Source: SHLQ01 sp033344795 (GTDB taxonomy: Bacteria; Actinomycetota; Acidimicrobiia; Acidimicrobiales; SHLQ01). Taken from it: a stretch of DNA of 64,000 nucleotides. The stretch is from the NCBI GenBank assembly GCA_033344795.1, contig JAWPMS010000001.1, positions 2,852,001 to 2,916,000 of the forward strand, written 5' to 3'. Shown one piece after another: positions 1-7,467 of the stretch (its first letter is position 1; the number at the start of each line of letters is the position of its first letter). The notes under the pieces are model-generated. The model was not told where the DNA came from and did no database searches. It saw nothing but the letters and a program-made list of their open reading frames with translations. The position numbers and the translations under genes are program-made.

Positions 1-649
1 AATCGTCGAGCCAGAACGAAAAGTGGTGCAGACCGCCGTTCGGACCTTGCACAAAGGCGATGTCGTGTGGCTTTGCGGACCGCTCGAGAAACGCGATGAC
101 CTGGTGCCCCTGGCCGTTGAGCAGCTGCTCGGTCAGGCGGAAGTCGAGGACGTCCTGGAAGAACGCAGCCACGACCGGGACTTCCTCCGCGTGAACCAAC
201 ATGTGGTCGATGCGCGGCGGGGCGATGCCGACCAGACCTTGCACCATTGGCGGCGGGTTGAGAAGTGGCAATTTGCCGCCGACCTTGTGCACGTCCGCGA
301 CGAGTTCCATCTGTTGACCCGAGGGGAGCTCGAAGCGAATCGATTCGCCTTGGCCGACTTCCTCACCGTCGGCCACCCGTTCCACCGTGTGGCCGGCTGC
401 TTCGATTCGACCTTGAAAGTGATCGAGGTCCTCGGAGTGCTCGACCTTGAACGCGAAGCGGTCCAACCCGACGCGGGTGTCGTGGCGGACGGCCAAACAA
501 TGGTGGTCGCGTTCGTCCCAGCATTTGAAGAAGATGCGATCATCGGTGCGCTCGGTGATCTCCAAGCCCATGACCTGTGTGTAGTAGGCAGCGGCAAGTT
601 CGAGGTCTGTGACGGTGATGTCGACATGGCTGAGACGCAAGATGCCCAT
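1..649 (-). CDS. Catechol 2,3-dioxygenase (type I extradiol dioxygenase), C-terminus cut by window edge
   Basis: The 216 visible residues form two VOC/glyoxalase-like modules. The first begins LRLSHVDITVTDLELAAAYY near the N-terminus and the second RIDHMLVHAEEVPVVAAFF near residue 150. The His of RIDHML and the His of GLHHFSFWLDD fit the first two iron ligands of catechol 2,3-dioxygenases; the expected Glu ligand would lie beyond base 1. The family cleaves catechol-type rings at the extradiol (meta) position with Fe(II) and O2. The start is ATG at 649, with a TAGGTT -10 hexamer six bases upstream. It diverges from an IclR regulator, and a meta-pathway-type hydratase lies about 2 kb away, so a role in aromatic degradation is likely. 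The exact substrate cannot be read from the sequence. Confidence 0.88.
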   Translation of the reverse strand, partial: MGILRLSHVDITVTDLELAAAYYTQVMGLEITERTDDRIFFKCWDERDHHCLAVRHDTRVGLDRFAFKVEHSEDLDHFQGRIEAAGHTVERVADGEEVGQGESIRFELPSGQQMELVADVHKVGGKLPLLNPPPMVQGLVGIAPPRIDHMLVHAEEVPVVAAFFQDVLDFRLTEQLLNGQGHQVIAFLERSAKPHDIAFVQGPNGGLHHFSFWLDD

Positions 650-655
650 GCGCTG

Positions 656-661
656 AACCTA
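656..661 (-). promoter_or_regulatory. -10 hexamer TAGGTT of the extradiol dioxygenase gene
   Basis: On the minus strand TAGGTT ends six bases before the ATG at 649. This spacing puts the transcription start on or next to the start codon, so a leaderless mRNA is likely. Confidence 0.5.
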
Positions 662-720
662 TGGCATCCGTCACATGGCGGGGGCATCCATCCCGTATAG
701 CGGGACGGAAATCGCACAGG

Positions 721-726
721 TACGCT
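721..726 (+). promoter_or_regulatory. -10 hexamer TACGCT of the iclR-type gene
   Basis: TACGCT ends six bases before the ATG at 733. It supports that start over an in-frame ATG at 661 and implies a leaderless transcript. Confidence 0.5.
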
Positions 727-732
727 GCGTCG

Positions 733-1494
733 ATGTCGAAGAACCGGCTCACCTCCGTGGCGAACGCCGCGCGAGTGCTGAAGGCGTTCTCGACGCGCCA
801 CCCGACCTGGGGCGTGGCCGACCTCGCGAAACACCTCGACATATCGACCTCGACGGTCCATCGCCTACTCAGCACGTTGGCCGATGAGGGGGTCCTGGAC
901 CAGGACGCAGACAATGGCCGCTACCGGCTCGGCCTGTCGGTGTTCGACATGGCGGCGTCGATGCCCAAGCACCGGACGCTGCATGAAGCCGTGCTCGTAT
1001 CGATGACGGAGCTTCGCAGCCGAACGGGAGAGACGGTGCAAGTTGGCGTGCTCGACGGACGCGAGGTCGTGTACGTCGAACGACTCGACTCGCCGAACAC
1101 GTTGCGGGTGTTCACGGAGGTCGGCCGACGCAACAGCGCGCATCGAACCAGTACGGGCAAGCTCTTAATTGCGCACCTCACGTCACGGCAGCGTGAGCGC
1201 TTGCTCGCCGGGTGGGTTCTCGAGAAACGAACGCCCCACACGATCACCGATCTTGGCACGCTACGGGAAGAACTCACGCTGATCCGTTCTCGCGGCTATG
1301 CCGAGAACCGTCAAGAGTCCGAAATGGGCATCGTCTCGGTCGCTGCTCCGATCCGTGACAGCGGGGGTCGGGTGGTCGCAGCGCTAAGCCTGGCCGGGCC
1401 TACTGATCGGATGGATGACAATCGACGAACCTATGTCGAGGCGGTGATGGTGCTCGCGAGAACCGTGAGCTTGCAGATGGGTTGGTCGGGGTGA
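733..1494 (+). CDS. IclR-family transcriptional regulator
   Basis: This is a 253-residue protein. An N-terminal winged helix-turn-helix (SVANAARVLKAFSTRHPTWG, then VADLAKHLDISTSTVHRLLS) is followed by an IclR effector domain (TGETVQVGVLDGREVVYVER, RNSAHRTSTGKLLIAH, ESEMGIVSVAAPIRD). IclR proteins are dimeric repressors or activators, often of aromatic catabolism. It diverges from the extradiol dioxygenase across an 83-bp gap holding both predicted -10 elements, so it probably controls that gene; this is inference from position. The start at 733 was chosen because it yields a normal N-terminus and has a -10 hexamer at leaderless spacing. Confidence 0.92.
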   Translation: MSKNRLTSVANAARVLKAFSTRHPTWGVADLAKHLDISTSTVHRLLSTLADEGVLDQDADNGRYRLGLSVFDMAASMPKHRTLHEAVLVSMTELRSRTGETVQVGVLDGREVVYVERLDSPNTLRVFTEVGRRNSAHRTSTGKLLIAHLTSRQRERLLAGWVLEKRTPHTITDLGTLREELTLIRSRGYAENRQESEMGIVSVAAPIRDSGGRVVAALSLAGPTDRMDDNRRTYVEAVMVLARTVSLQMGWSG

Positions 1495-1560
1495 ACAGGG
1501 CTGCGGCAGTGTCGCGTCCCGCTATCCGGGATGGTGGGCGAGCCGATATCGGGCGTCGCG

Positions 1561-1566
1561 TACGTT
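1561..1566 (+). promoter_or_regulatory. -10 hexamer TACGTT of the first HAD gene
   Basis: TACGTT ends six bases before the ATG at 1573. It argues for that start rather than the ATG at 1531. Confidence 0.45.
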
Positions 1567-1572
1567 GAGCGG

Positions 1573-2241
1573 ATGGCGCTCCCTCGCTCACACGACGTGC
1601 TGCTTCTCGACTTCGGGGGAGTTTGTCTGCTGAACCCCGTCGAGCTCCACAGCAAGACGGCACGACTGCTCGGCCTTTCTGAAGAGACACTGTCGTGGCT
1701 CGGACCATTGGACCCATCGACAGACGAGTTGTGGCAACGGATGATCGCTGGTGACGGGATCACCGAGCGGGAGTACTGGGCCACCCGGGCTGCCGAGCTC
1801 GGCGAGGCCGCTGGTCGAGACCTGCCGCTGACCGAGTACATCACGATGCTCTATGACCCGCCGACGCCGGAGATCATTCGTCCTGAAGCCACGAGGACAG
1901 TCCATGCGGCGCTTGCTGCTGGTTTTGGAGTATCCGTGCTCACGAACGACATGCGAGCGTTCCACGGGCGCGACTGGGAGTTTGGGATCGAGTTCCTGCA
2001 GATAGTCGATCACATCGTCGACTGCTCGGACACCGACATCTTGAAGCCCGACCCTCGTGCGTTTGCACGAGCCGAGGACATCATCGGTGTGCCGGCTGGC
2101 CGGATGCTGTTTGTTGACGATCAGCCCACGAACGTCCAAGGCGCCCTGGATGCAGGCCTCGATGCAATGTGGTTCGACATCGCCTCGGCGTCGGAGTCAT
2201 GGACTGAGGTCGCATCGCGCCTCGGCCTGCCGGAGTCCTGA
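1573..2241 (+). CDS. HAD-superfamily hydrolase (subfamily IA-like)
   Basis: This is a 222-residue protein. HAD motif I is LLLDFGGVCLLNP, with the nucleophile Asp kept but the usual second Asp replaced by Gly, as in YihX-type phosphatases. About 90 residues of helical cap follow, then motif II (SVLTND), motif III Lys in ILKPDP and motif IV in MLFVDDQPTN. The substrate cannot be predicted. It converges on the hydratase at 2261. A shorter relative with the same DF(G/A)GVC motif lies on the other side of that hydratase (3022-3477), so the pair probably arose by duplication. The start at 1573 is supported by a leaderless-type -10. Confidence 0.85.
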   Translation: MALPRSHDVLLLDFGGVCLLNPVELHSKTARLLGLSEETLSWLGPLDPSTDELWQRMIAGDGITEREYWATRAAELGEAAGRDLPLTEYITMLYDPPTPEIIRPEATRTVHAALAAGFGVSVLTNDMRAFHGRDWEFGIEFLQIVDHIVDCSDTDILKPDPRAFARAEDIIGVPAGRMLFVDDQPTNVQGALDAGLDAMWFDIASASESWTEVASRLGLPES

Positions 2242-2260
2242 TTTCCCAACCTGCTGGCCC

Positions 2261-3025
2261 CTACTCGAACGTGAGGTTCACGGTGGAGAAGCCTTCGGCG
2301 CTCATGGAGTAGCGGTGGCCACGCACCACATCAAATGGCGCAGTGATGCCTCCCGTGAAGACGATCTCGTCGGCTTGTATCGAGTCGCCCTCCTCCGCGA
2401 GAGATCGAACGAGCCAGGCGATTGCCTCCCATGGCGATCCCATTGCCTGGCTTCCCAACCCGTGACGCGTCTCGCGCCCGTCCGAGAGCTCTACCTGTAG
2501 CGACTCGAGTTCGGGTAATGCGGTGGTGTTCTGAAACGATCCGATCGCGATCGCCGCGCTCGAGGAGTTGTCGGCGGTGTTGTCGAGAGCGTCGAAGTCG
2601 AAGGAGGGAAACCGGGGGTCGACGACCTCGATCCCTAGCGTCCACTGACCGCCGAGCTCACGTAGCTCGTCTGCGGAAGGCGCGCCATCAATATTCTGCG
2701 GACATCTCCACACAAGCTCCGGCTCGATCTTGGGGTGGATGAACGCGGAGAACGTCGTCGAGCTGTCCATTTGCTGTCGAGCCCAGAGTGTTCCCCAGTT
2801 CGGTCGGTCGATTCCAAGAGCTGTGCGCATCGCCTCTGACGTCCAGCCCAACTTCCAACCGACCTGGGTTTCGCCCTCGCTGCGGCGAAGGGCATCGGTC
2901 GCCCGAGCGATCTTGCGAGCGTCGTGCCACTCGAGGCCTGGGTAACGCTCGGTGAGAAACCGGATCGGGACTGTCGATCGCTCAGCTTCGTATAGCTCAA
3001 CTGCCAGCGCGCTGTGATCGATCAT
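2261..3025 (-). CDS. 2-keto-4-pentenoate hydratase / 2-oxohepta-3-enedioate hydratase family (FAH-like fold)
   Basis: This is a 254-residue protein of the MhpD/XylJ/HpcG type. It has the family's opening helix (ARKIARATDALRRSEGETQV), the VGWKLGWTSEAMRTALGID segment, IEPELVW with the acidic metal ligands, LGIEVVDPRF, and a C-terminal VFTGGITAPFDV. The family adds water to 2-hydroxypenta-2,4-dienoate or decarboxylates related 2-oxo acids after meta ring cleavage, with Mg2+. Its start overlaps the stop of the upstream HAD gene by four bases (ATGA), so translation is probably coupled. With the extradiol dioxygenase at the window edge it suggests a fragmentary meta pathway; no semialdehyde hydrolase or dehydrogenase, aldolase or tautomerase is in view. 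Confidence 0.85.
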   Translation of the reverse strand: MIDHSALAVELYEAERSTVPIRFLTERYPGLEWHDARKIARATDALRRSEGETQVGWKLGWTSEAMRTALGIDRPNWGTLWARQQMDSSTTFSAFIHPKIEPELVWRCPQNIDGAPSADELRELGGQWTLGIEVVDPRFPSFDFDALDNTADNSSSAAIAIGSFQNTTALPELESLQVELSDGRETRHGLGSQAMGSPWEAIAWLVRSLAEEGDSIQADEIVFTGGITAPFDVVRGHRYSMSAEGFSTVNLTFE

Positions 3026-3477
3026 GTCCCAATCAGCTCTCGGATGGCGGCAACACTGCGTGCGGGGTCGTTCGTATCGAACAGAACTGCCTGCATCCCG
3101 AGGGAGGTCGCGACCGTCACGTTGTCGACCTCGTCATCGACAACGACCGTCTCGGCGGCCGACCGGTCGGCGAGAAGAAGGCAACGTTGGAAGGCACGCC
3201 TGTCGGGTTTGAAAATCTGATTGTCGGAGCAGGCAATGACATGGTCGGCGGCGGAGAACAGGTCATGTGACAGCTCCCAGTCGGTCGAGATCTCGTTGCT
3301 CAAGATTGCAACCGTGACCTGTTGATCCTTAGCCGCCTCGATGAGAGTCCAAATGTCGTCGCGGATGGGTATCGGGCCGGACGGATCGCCGGTCGAGAGC
3401 TCCGCGAGCGCTGGGGTACAGACGCCGGCGAAATCAAGCACGAGCAAACCAATGTGGTTGGCTCCGTCGTGCTCCAT
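3022..3477 (-). CDS. Short HAD-like hydrolase lacking a cap domain
   Basis: This is a 151-residue protein with motif I as LLVLDFAGVCTPA, motif II in VAILSNE, the motif III Lys in IFKPDRRAF and motif IV in TVVVDDEVDN. Only about 45 residues separate motifs I and II, so there is no inserted cap. Motif wording and the tail (LGMQAVLFDTNDP) resemble the HAD protein at 1573-2241, so the two look like paralogues. It starts seven bases after the ettA stop and overlaps the hydratase start by four bases. Transcription order is therefore ettA - HAD - hydratase. The ATG at 3477 was taken because upstream in-frame sequence lies inside ettA. Confidence 0.78.
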   Translation of the reverse strand: MEHDGANHIGLLVLDFAGVCTPALAELSTGDPSGPIPIRDDIWTLIEAAKDQQVTVAILSNEISTDWELSHDLFSAADHVIACSDNQIFKPDRRAFQRCLLLADRSAAETVVVDDEVDNVTVATSLGMQAVLFDTNDPARSVAAIRELIGT

Positions 3478-3484
3478 GATTGGT

Positions 3485-5158
3485 CTATCGAGCCAGTGGC
3501 TTGTATTTGATACGAGTCGGTCCGGCGGAGTCGCCGAGCTCTTTCTTTCGGAACACCTCGTAGTCGCTGAAGTTGCCTTCGAACCACCGCACCTGCGAGT
3601 CGCCTTCGAAGGCGAGGATGTGAGTGGCCACGCGGTCGAGGAACCAGCGATCGTGCGAGATGACCACGGCACAACCGGGGTACGCCTCGAGTCCATCTTC
3701 GAGCGCTCGTAGGGTCTCGACGTCGAGATCGTTGGTCGGCTCGTCGAGCATCAACAGGTTGGCGCCCGACTTCAAGACCTTCGCGAGATGTACGCGGTTG
3801 CGTTCACCGCCCGAAAGCACGCCAACCTTCTTCTGCTGATCGGCGCCCCGGAAGTTGAACGAGGCCACATAGGAGCGTGAGTTGACCTCACGGGTGCCCA
3901 GGTGCAAGAAGTCATGGCCGCCCGAGATCTCATCGAAGACGGTGCTCTCCGAATCGAGCGAGTCACGGCTCTGGTCGACGTACCCCAATTCGACCGTCGT
4001 ACCGATCTTGATCGTGCCTTGATCGGGGCCCTCGTTCCCGGTGATCATCTTGAACAGCGTGGTCTTGCCAGCGCCGTTCGCACCGATGACGCCCACGATT
4101 CCGGCAGGCGGAAGGGTGAAAGAGAGGTCGTCGATGAGAAGCTTCTCGCCAAACGCCTTCGACACGTGTTCGAAGTCGACGACTTGATCTCCGAGGCGTT
4201 GGTTGGCCGGGATGAAGATCGACAGCTCATTCGATCGGCTTTCGGCTTCTCGCTGCTCGGTGACCAGCTTGTCGTAGGCGGCCAGACGGGCCTTTCCCTT
4301 CGCCTGCCTGGCCTTGGGTGCCATCCGGACCCATTCGAGCTCTCGGGCGATGGTGCGCTTCCGGCTGGCGTCAGACTTGGACTCGGCCTTGAGGCGTTCC
4401 CGCTTCTGTTCGAGCCACGCGCTGTAGTTGCCTTCGAACGGATAGCAGCGACCATGGTCGATCTCGAGAATCCATTCGGCGGCGTTGTCGAGAAAGTAGC
4501 GATCGTGGGTGATTGCGACGACGGTCCCTGCGTACTCCTGAAGGAAGCGTTCAAGCCACGCAACGGACTCGGCGTCCAGGTGGTTCGTTGGTTCGTCGAG
4601 AAGCAAGAGGTCCGGGCGAGACAACAGGAGCCGGGCAAGTGCGACGCGGCGGCGTTCGCCACCAGACAGGTTGGTCACCTCGGCGTCGCCTGGGGGCAGG
4701 CGCAGCGCATCACAAGCGATCTCGACGGTGCGCTTGAGATCCCATGCGCCGGCAGCTTCGATCCGCTTTTCGAGTTCGGCCTGGCGCTCGCCGAGCTTCT
4801 CGTAGTCGGCGTCGGGGTCCGCCCAGCCTGCGAGCACCTCGTCGTATTCGGTGAGCAGTGCGGCGACCTCGCCGACACCGTCCATGACGTTCTCGTGGAC
4901 CGTCTTGGCCTCATCGAGTTGGGGTTCCTGCTCGAGCAGGCCGACAGAGAAGCCATCGGTCAATCGGGCCTCGCCCGTGTAGTCATCATCGAGCCCGGCC
5001 ATGATCCGTAGCACGGTGGACTTTCCCGCCCCGTTGGGGCCGAGAACGCCAATCTTCGCGCCCGGTATGAACGACAAACTGACATCGTTGAGGATGTCGC
5101 GATCTGGCGGGATGAACTTCGACAACTTGTGCATCGTGTAGATGTACTGGGCACTCAT
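3485..5158 (-). CDS. ettA: Energy-dependent translational throttle protein EttA (ABC-F)
   Basis: This 557-residue protein has two ABC domains. The first has Walker A GPNGAGKST, signature LSGGERRRVALARLLL and Walker B LLLLDEPTNHLD. The second has GANGAGKTT, LSGGERNRVHLAKVL and LLMLDEPTNDLD. The interdomain linker (KSDASRKRTIARELEWVRM) is basic and fits the ribosome-contacting linker of EttA, and length matches the family. There are no membrane segments. EttA binds the ribosomal E site and gates entry into elongation according to the ATP/ADP ratio. It is first in a probable operon with the short HAD and hydratase genes, an odd partnership. A TAGTCT hexamer seven bases before the ATG suggests a leaderless mRNA. 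Confidence 0.95.
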   Translation of the reverse strand: MSAQYIYTMHKLSKFIPPDRDILNDVSLSFIPGAKIGVLGPNGAGKSTVLRIMAGLDDDYTGEARLTDGFSVGLLEQEPQLDEAKTVHENVMDGVGEVAALLTEYDEVLAGWADPDADYEKLGERQAELEKRIEAAGAWDLKRTVEIACDALRLPPGDAEVTNLSGGERRRVALARLLLSRPDLLLLDEPTNHLDAESVAWLERFLQEYAGTVVAITHDRYFLDNAAEWILEIDHGRCYPFEGNYSAWLEQKRERLKAESKSDASRKRTIARELEWVRMAPKARQAKGKARLAAYDKLVTEQREAESRSNELSIFIPANQRLGDQVVDFEHVSKAFGEKLLIDDLSFTLPPAGIVGVIGANGAGKTTLFKMITGNEGPDQGTIKIGTTVELGYVDQSRDSLDSESTVFDEISGGHDFLHLGTREVNSRSYVASFNFRGADQQKKVGVLSGGERNRVHLAKVLKSGANLLMLDEPTNDLDVETLRALEDGLEAYPGCAVVISHDRWFLDRVATHILAFEGDSQVRWFEGNFSDYEVFRKKELGDSAGPTRIKYKPLAR

Positions 5159-5165
5159 GGCGGAG

Positions 5166-5171
5166 AGACTA
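5166..5171 (-). promoter_or_regulatory. -10 hexamer TAGTCT of ettA
   Basis: On the minus strand TAGTCT ends seven bases before the ettA ATG at 5158, the leaderless spacing seen for many genes here. Confidence 0.5.
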
Positions 5172-5185
5172 CCGATCGTTTACGC

Positions 5186-5226
5186 GACTGCGAGACTGGT
5201 TCGCGACGAAATTGTCGCTCGCAGTC
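5186..5226 (-). terminator. Nested inverted repeat between the surface-protein gene and ettA
   Basis: GACTGCGAG at 5186-5194 pairs with CTCGCAGTC at 5218-5226, and GCGAC/GTCGC pairs inside it. The structure lies just past the surface-protein stop and upstream of the ettA -10. No clear T-run follows on the minus strand, so termination is only a guess. Confidence 0.35.
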
Positions 5227-5245
5227 TCCGCAACCGATGTCGTGG

Positions 5246-7321
5246 TTATTCGACGGGACGCATCCATTTCGAAGCGATGAAGAACCAGGCGCCCAGGACC
5301 AACACCATCAGCGCACCATAGATGTACACCCAAGCCGTCGAGCCAGTGACGGCGAGCGGAATGTTCTCTTCCACTTGGCCTTCAACCTCGGTCGAGATCT
5401 CCTCGCAGGGGTCGCCGTTTTCGTCGACGGCTCCGGCTGGTGAGTTCTCGTCACATGGTGGTTCGTTGCAGGGGTCGCCGTTTTCGTCGACGGCTCCGGC
5501 TGGTGAGTTCTCGTCACATGGTGGTTCGTTGCAGGGGTCGCCGTTTTCGTCGACGGCTCCGGCTGGTGAGTTCTCGTCACATGGTGGTTCGTTGCAGGGG
5601 TCGCCGTTTTCGTCGACGGCTCCGGCTGGTGAGTTCTCGTCGCACGGTGGTTCGTTGCAGGGGTCGCCGTTTTCGTCGACGGCTCCGGCTGGTGAGTTCT
5701 CGTCGCACGGTGGTTCGTTGCAGGGGTCGCCGTTTTCGTCGACGGCTCCGGCTGGTGAGTTCTCATCACAGATGGTCTCGTCGATCACCTGAGGTGTGAC
5801 TCGCTCGTAGGCGAAATCGATGCTGACGTTCGATCGAACGTCGTCGTAGTTGCCGTCTGCGATCGACACCTCGTCAGGATCGTCGTCGGGACCGCCCTTG
5901 CGGTCGGTCTCATCTGTGGGCTCGTTCGAAGCAGAGTTGGTGAAGTCCCCGTCCTCACCGCAGTCGCCGATCTCGACTATGCCGGACGTGACGCCGGTGG
6001 CACCAACGATCGAATTGTTGTCATTGTCGCCGTCATCGTTGGCGTCGGGGTTGCTCACAGTTCCCGATCGAAGCGCAGCGACATCGACGGCTTCGCCATC
6101 GATTGTCCAACCGGATTGTCCTCCCGGAATGACGACACGATAGTTCCCGCACAGGAGGCCCTCGAAGAGATATGCGCCGTCATCGGCGGTCGCAGTGGTC
6201 GCGAGCGCCTCGGTGGCGCCATCTCTCCACAGCTCGACGACCACGCCGTCGATGCCCACCTCGCCGAGGTCTGCCATGCCGTCGGCATTGTCATCGAGCC
6301 AAACCAGGTTGCCCAGTCGATGCACCGTCTCGGCGAATGCTCCCTGGTTGGTCAGCGAGAGCGATGCTCCGGCGCCGTCACCGATTCCCACCGATTGCAC
6401 CTGTGCGCAGTAGTTGGTGTGATCTGGTGCCAGTTCGGGTGCGTCTGTCTCGTACGTTCCCGAGCCCCACTCCGCAGTCGCTTCGACCTTTGGCACCACC
6501 GGGTTGTCAACGGAGCCCTGTGGCGTCTCGGTTGGGATGCCGACGATTCCGTCAACAACGGGCGCCACTACCGGAGATGGTCCAGTCCACCACTGCAGGC
6601 GTTGGGTGCGAGGAGGGCCATCTCCCCGGCCAGCGTCGACACCCATGATTCGGGTGAAGGACCCAACGGGTCGGGTTTCGATGGACGGAGCGAACTCGAT
6701 GCAGCTCACGGTCGTGTGCTCCGCTGAGTTTCCGATCGCGTCGAAGTACGTGTCCCCAAAGAAAGCAAACTCATTGCCCTCGAGCAGCTCGAGTTCTACC
6801 TCTGGAAGGGAAGGGTGGTCGTAGATGATGACGATTCCCGCGCCGTAGTTCCGGGCGCCAAACTGATCCAAGCCACTCACGGTCACGTTGTTGGTACCAG
6901 CCGAGAAGATGACACCCGCATCATCGAGATCTGCGACGTAGGTCGTCTGATCCCAGCCGGGACCCGTCCAGTGGTAGTCGGTGTCGGCAACGATGGTGGT
7001 GCCGTTCACCGACACTTCGTTGTCGAACCATCCGGGACCTCGTCCTGCCCAATAAATAAGCGAATCCACGACGGTCGCGCCAGCGGGGATGTCGACGGTG
7101 TCAGATCCTGAAGTTACTTCTGGTGCTGGGTTGTTGGCCGCCCGGTCGGGGTAGACCCCGATGTCCGCGTGGGCGATTCCGAGGTTGCCGACCAGTCGAT
7201 CGCGCGAAAACATCTCGCCTTCGCTCTCGATGGCCGAGACAGCTGTCGCCGCAAGTAGAAGTGCCGCCGTGGCGAGGAGCGCGCCGACAACGGCACGCCC
7301 GCCTGTCCATATTTTGCCCAT
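5246..7321 (-). CDS. Secreted LAXTG-anchored surface protein with SdrD-B-like domain and six 21-residue repeats
   Basis: This is a 691-residue protein. A signal peptide (hydrophobic segment around residues 9-31) is followed by a beta-rich extracellular domain to about residue 335 that includes two WTGP segments. Next comes an SdrD-B/Cna-B-like domain (LGNLVWLDDNADGMADLGEV, then DGAYLFEGL), an acidic calcium-like linker (NPDANDDGDNDNN), and six tandem copies of a Cys-, Pro- and Asp-rich unit starting CDENSPAGAVDENGDPC. The C-terminus has LAVTG, a hydrophobic stretch and a short tail with Lys and Arg, matching the LAXTG signal of class E sortases. It is probably covalently attached to the cell wall. 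The ligand is unknown and no sortase gene is in the window. Confidence 0.85.
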   Translation of the reverse strand: MGKIWTGGRAVVGALLATAALLLAATAVSAIESEGEMFSRDRLVGNLGIAHADIGVYPDRAANNPAPEVTSGSDTVDIPAGATVVDSLIYWAGRGPGWFDNEVSVNGTTIVADTDYHWTGPGWDQTTYVADLDDAGVIFSAGTNNVTVSGLDQFGARNYGAGIVIIYDHPSLPEVELELLEGNEFAFFGDTYFDAIGNSAEHTTVSCIEFAPSIETRPVGSFTRIMGVDAGRGDGPPRTQRLQWWTGPSPVVAPVVDGIVGIPTETPQGSVDNPVVPKVEATAEWGSGTYETDAPELAPDHTNYCAQVQSVGIGDGAGASLSLTNQGAFAETVHRLGNLVWLDDNADGMADLGEVGIDGVVVELWRDGATEALATTATADDGAYLFEGLLCGNYRVVIPGGQSGWTIDGEAVDVAALRSGTVSNPDANDDGDNDNNSIVGATGVTSGIVEIGDCGEDGDFTNSASNEPTDETDRKGGPDDDPDEVSIADGNYDDVRSNVSIDFAYERVTPQVIDETICDENSPAGAVDENGDPCNEPPCDENSPAGAVDENGDPCNEPPCDENSPAGAVDENGDPCNEPPCDENSPAGAVDENGDPCNEPPCDENSPAGAVDENGDPCNEPPCDENSPAGAVDENGDPCEEISTEVEGQVEENIPLAVTGSTAWVYIYGALMVLVLGAWFFIASKWMRPVE
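5406..5769 (-). repeat. Tandem repeat, 63-bp period, six copies (last slightly shorter)
   Basis: Units begin at 5406, 5469, 5532, 5595, 5658 and 5721 when read on the plus strand. They are nearly identical in bases; the visible changes are mainly silent, such as cacatgg versus cgcacgg. Each encodes 21 residues with two Cys. The repeat is in frame inside the surface-protein gene, so it is coding and not a CRISPR array. Near-identity suggests recent expansion or ongoing homogenisation. Confidence 0.95.
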
Positions 7322-7467
7322 GGTGAAAGACCCCTCTCAAGGCACCGCCCAGCAGAGTCTGGGGGGCGGTGACCCCATGAGTCAATGTGGCGGCGTCGCG
7401 TGAACGAAGAAATCGTCGTCTTCGCGCGACGCGTGATGACGTGCGCACACAGCGTCGCTCTTCGTTG

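Noticed and set aside
3902..5011. Plus-strand frame of 369 codons
   Set aside because: Antisense to ettA with no recognisable domain.
5406..5769. CRISPR-like array
   Set aside because: The 63-bp units are contiguous without spacers, in frame, and encode protein repeats of a surface protein.
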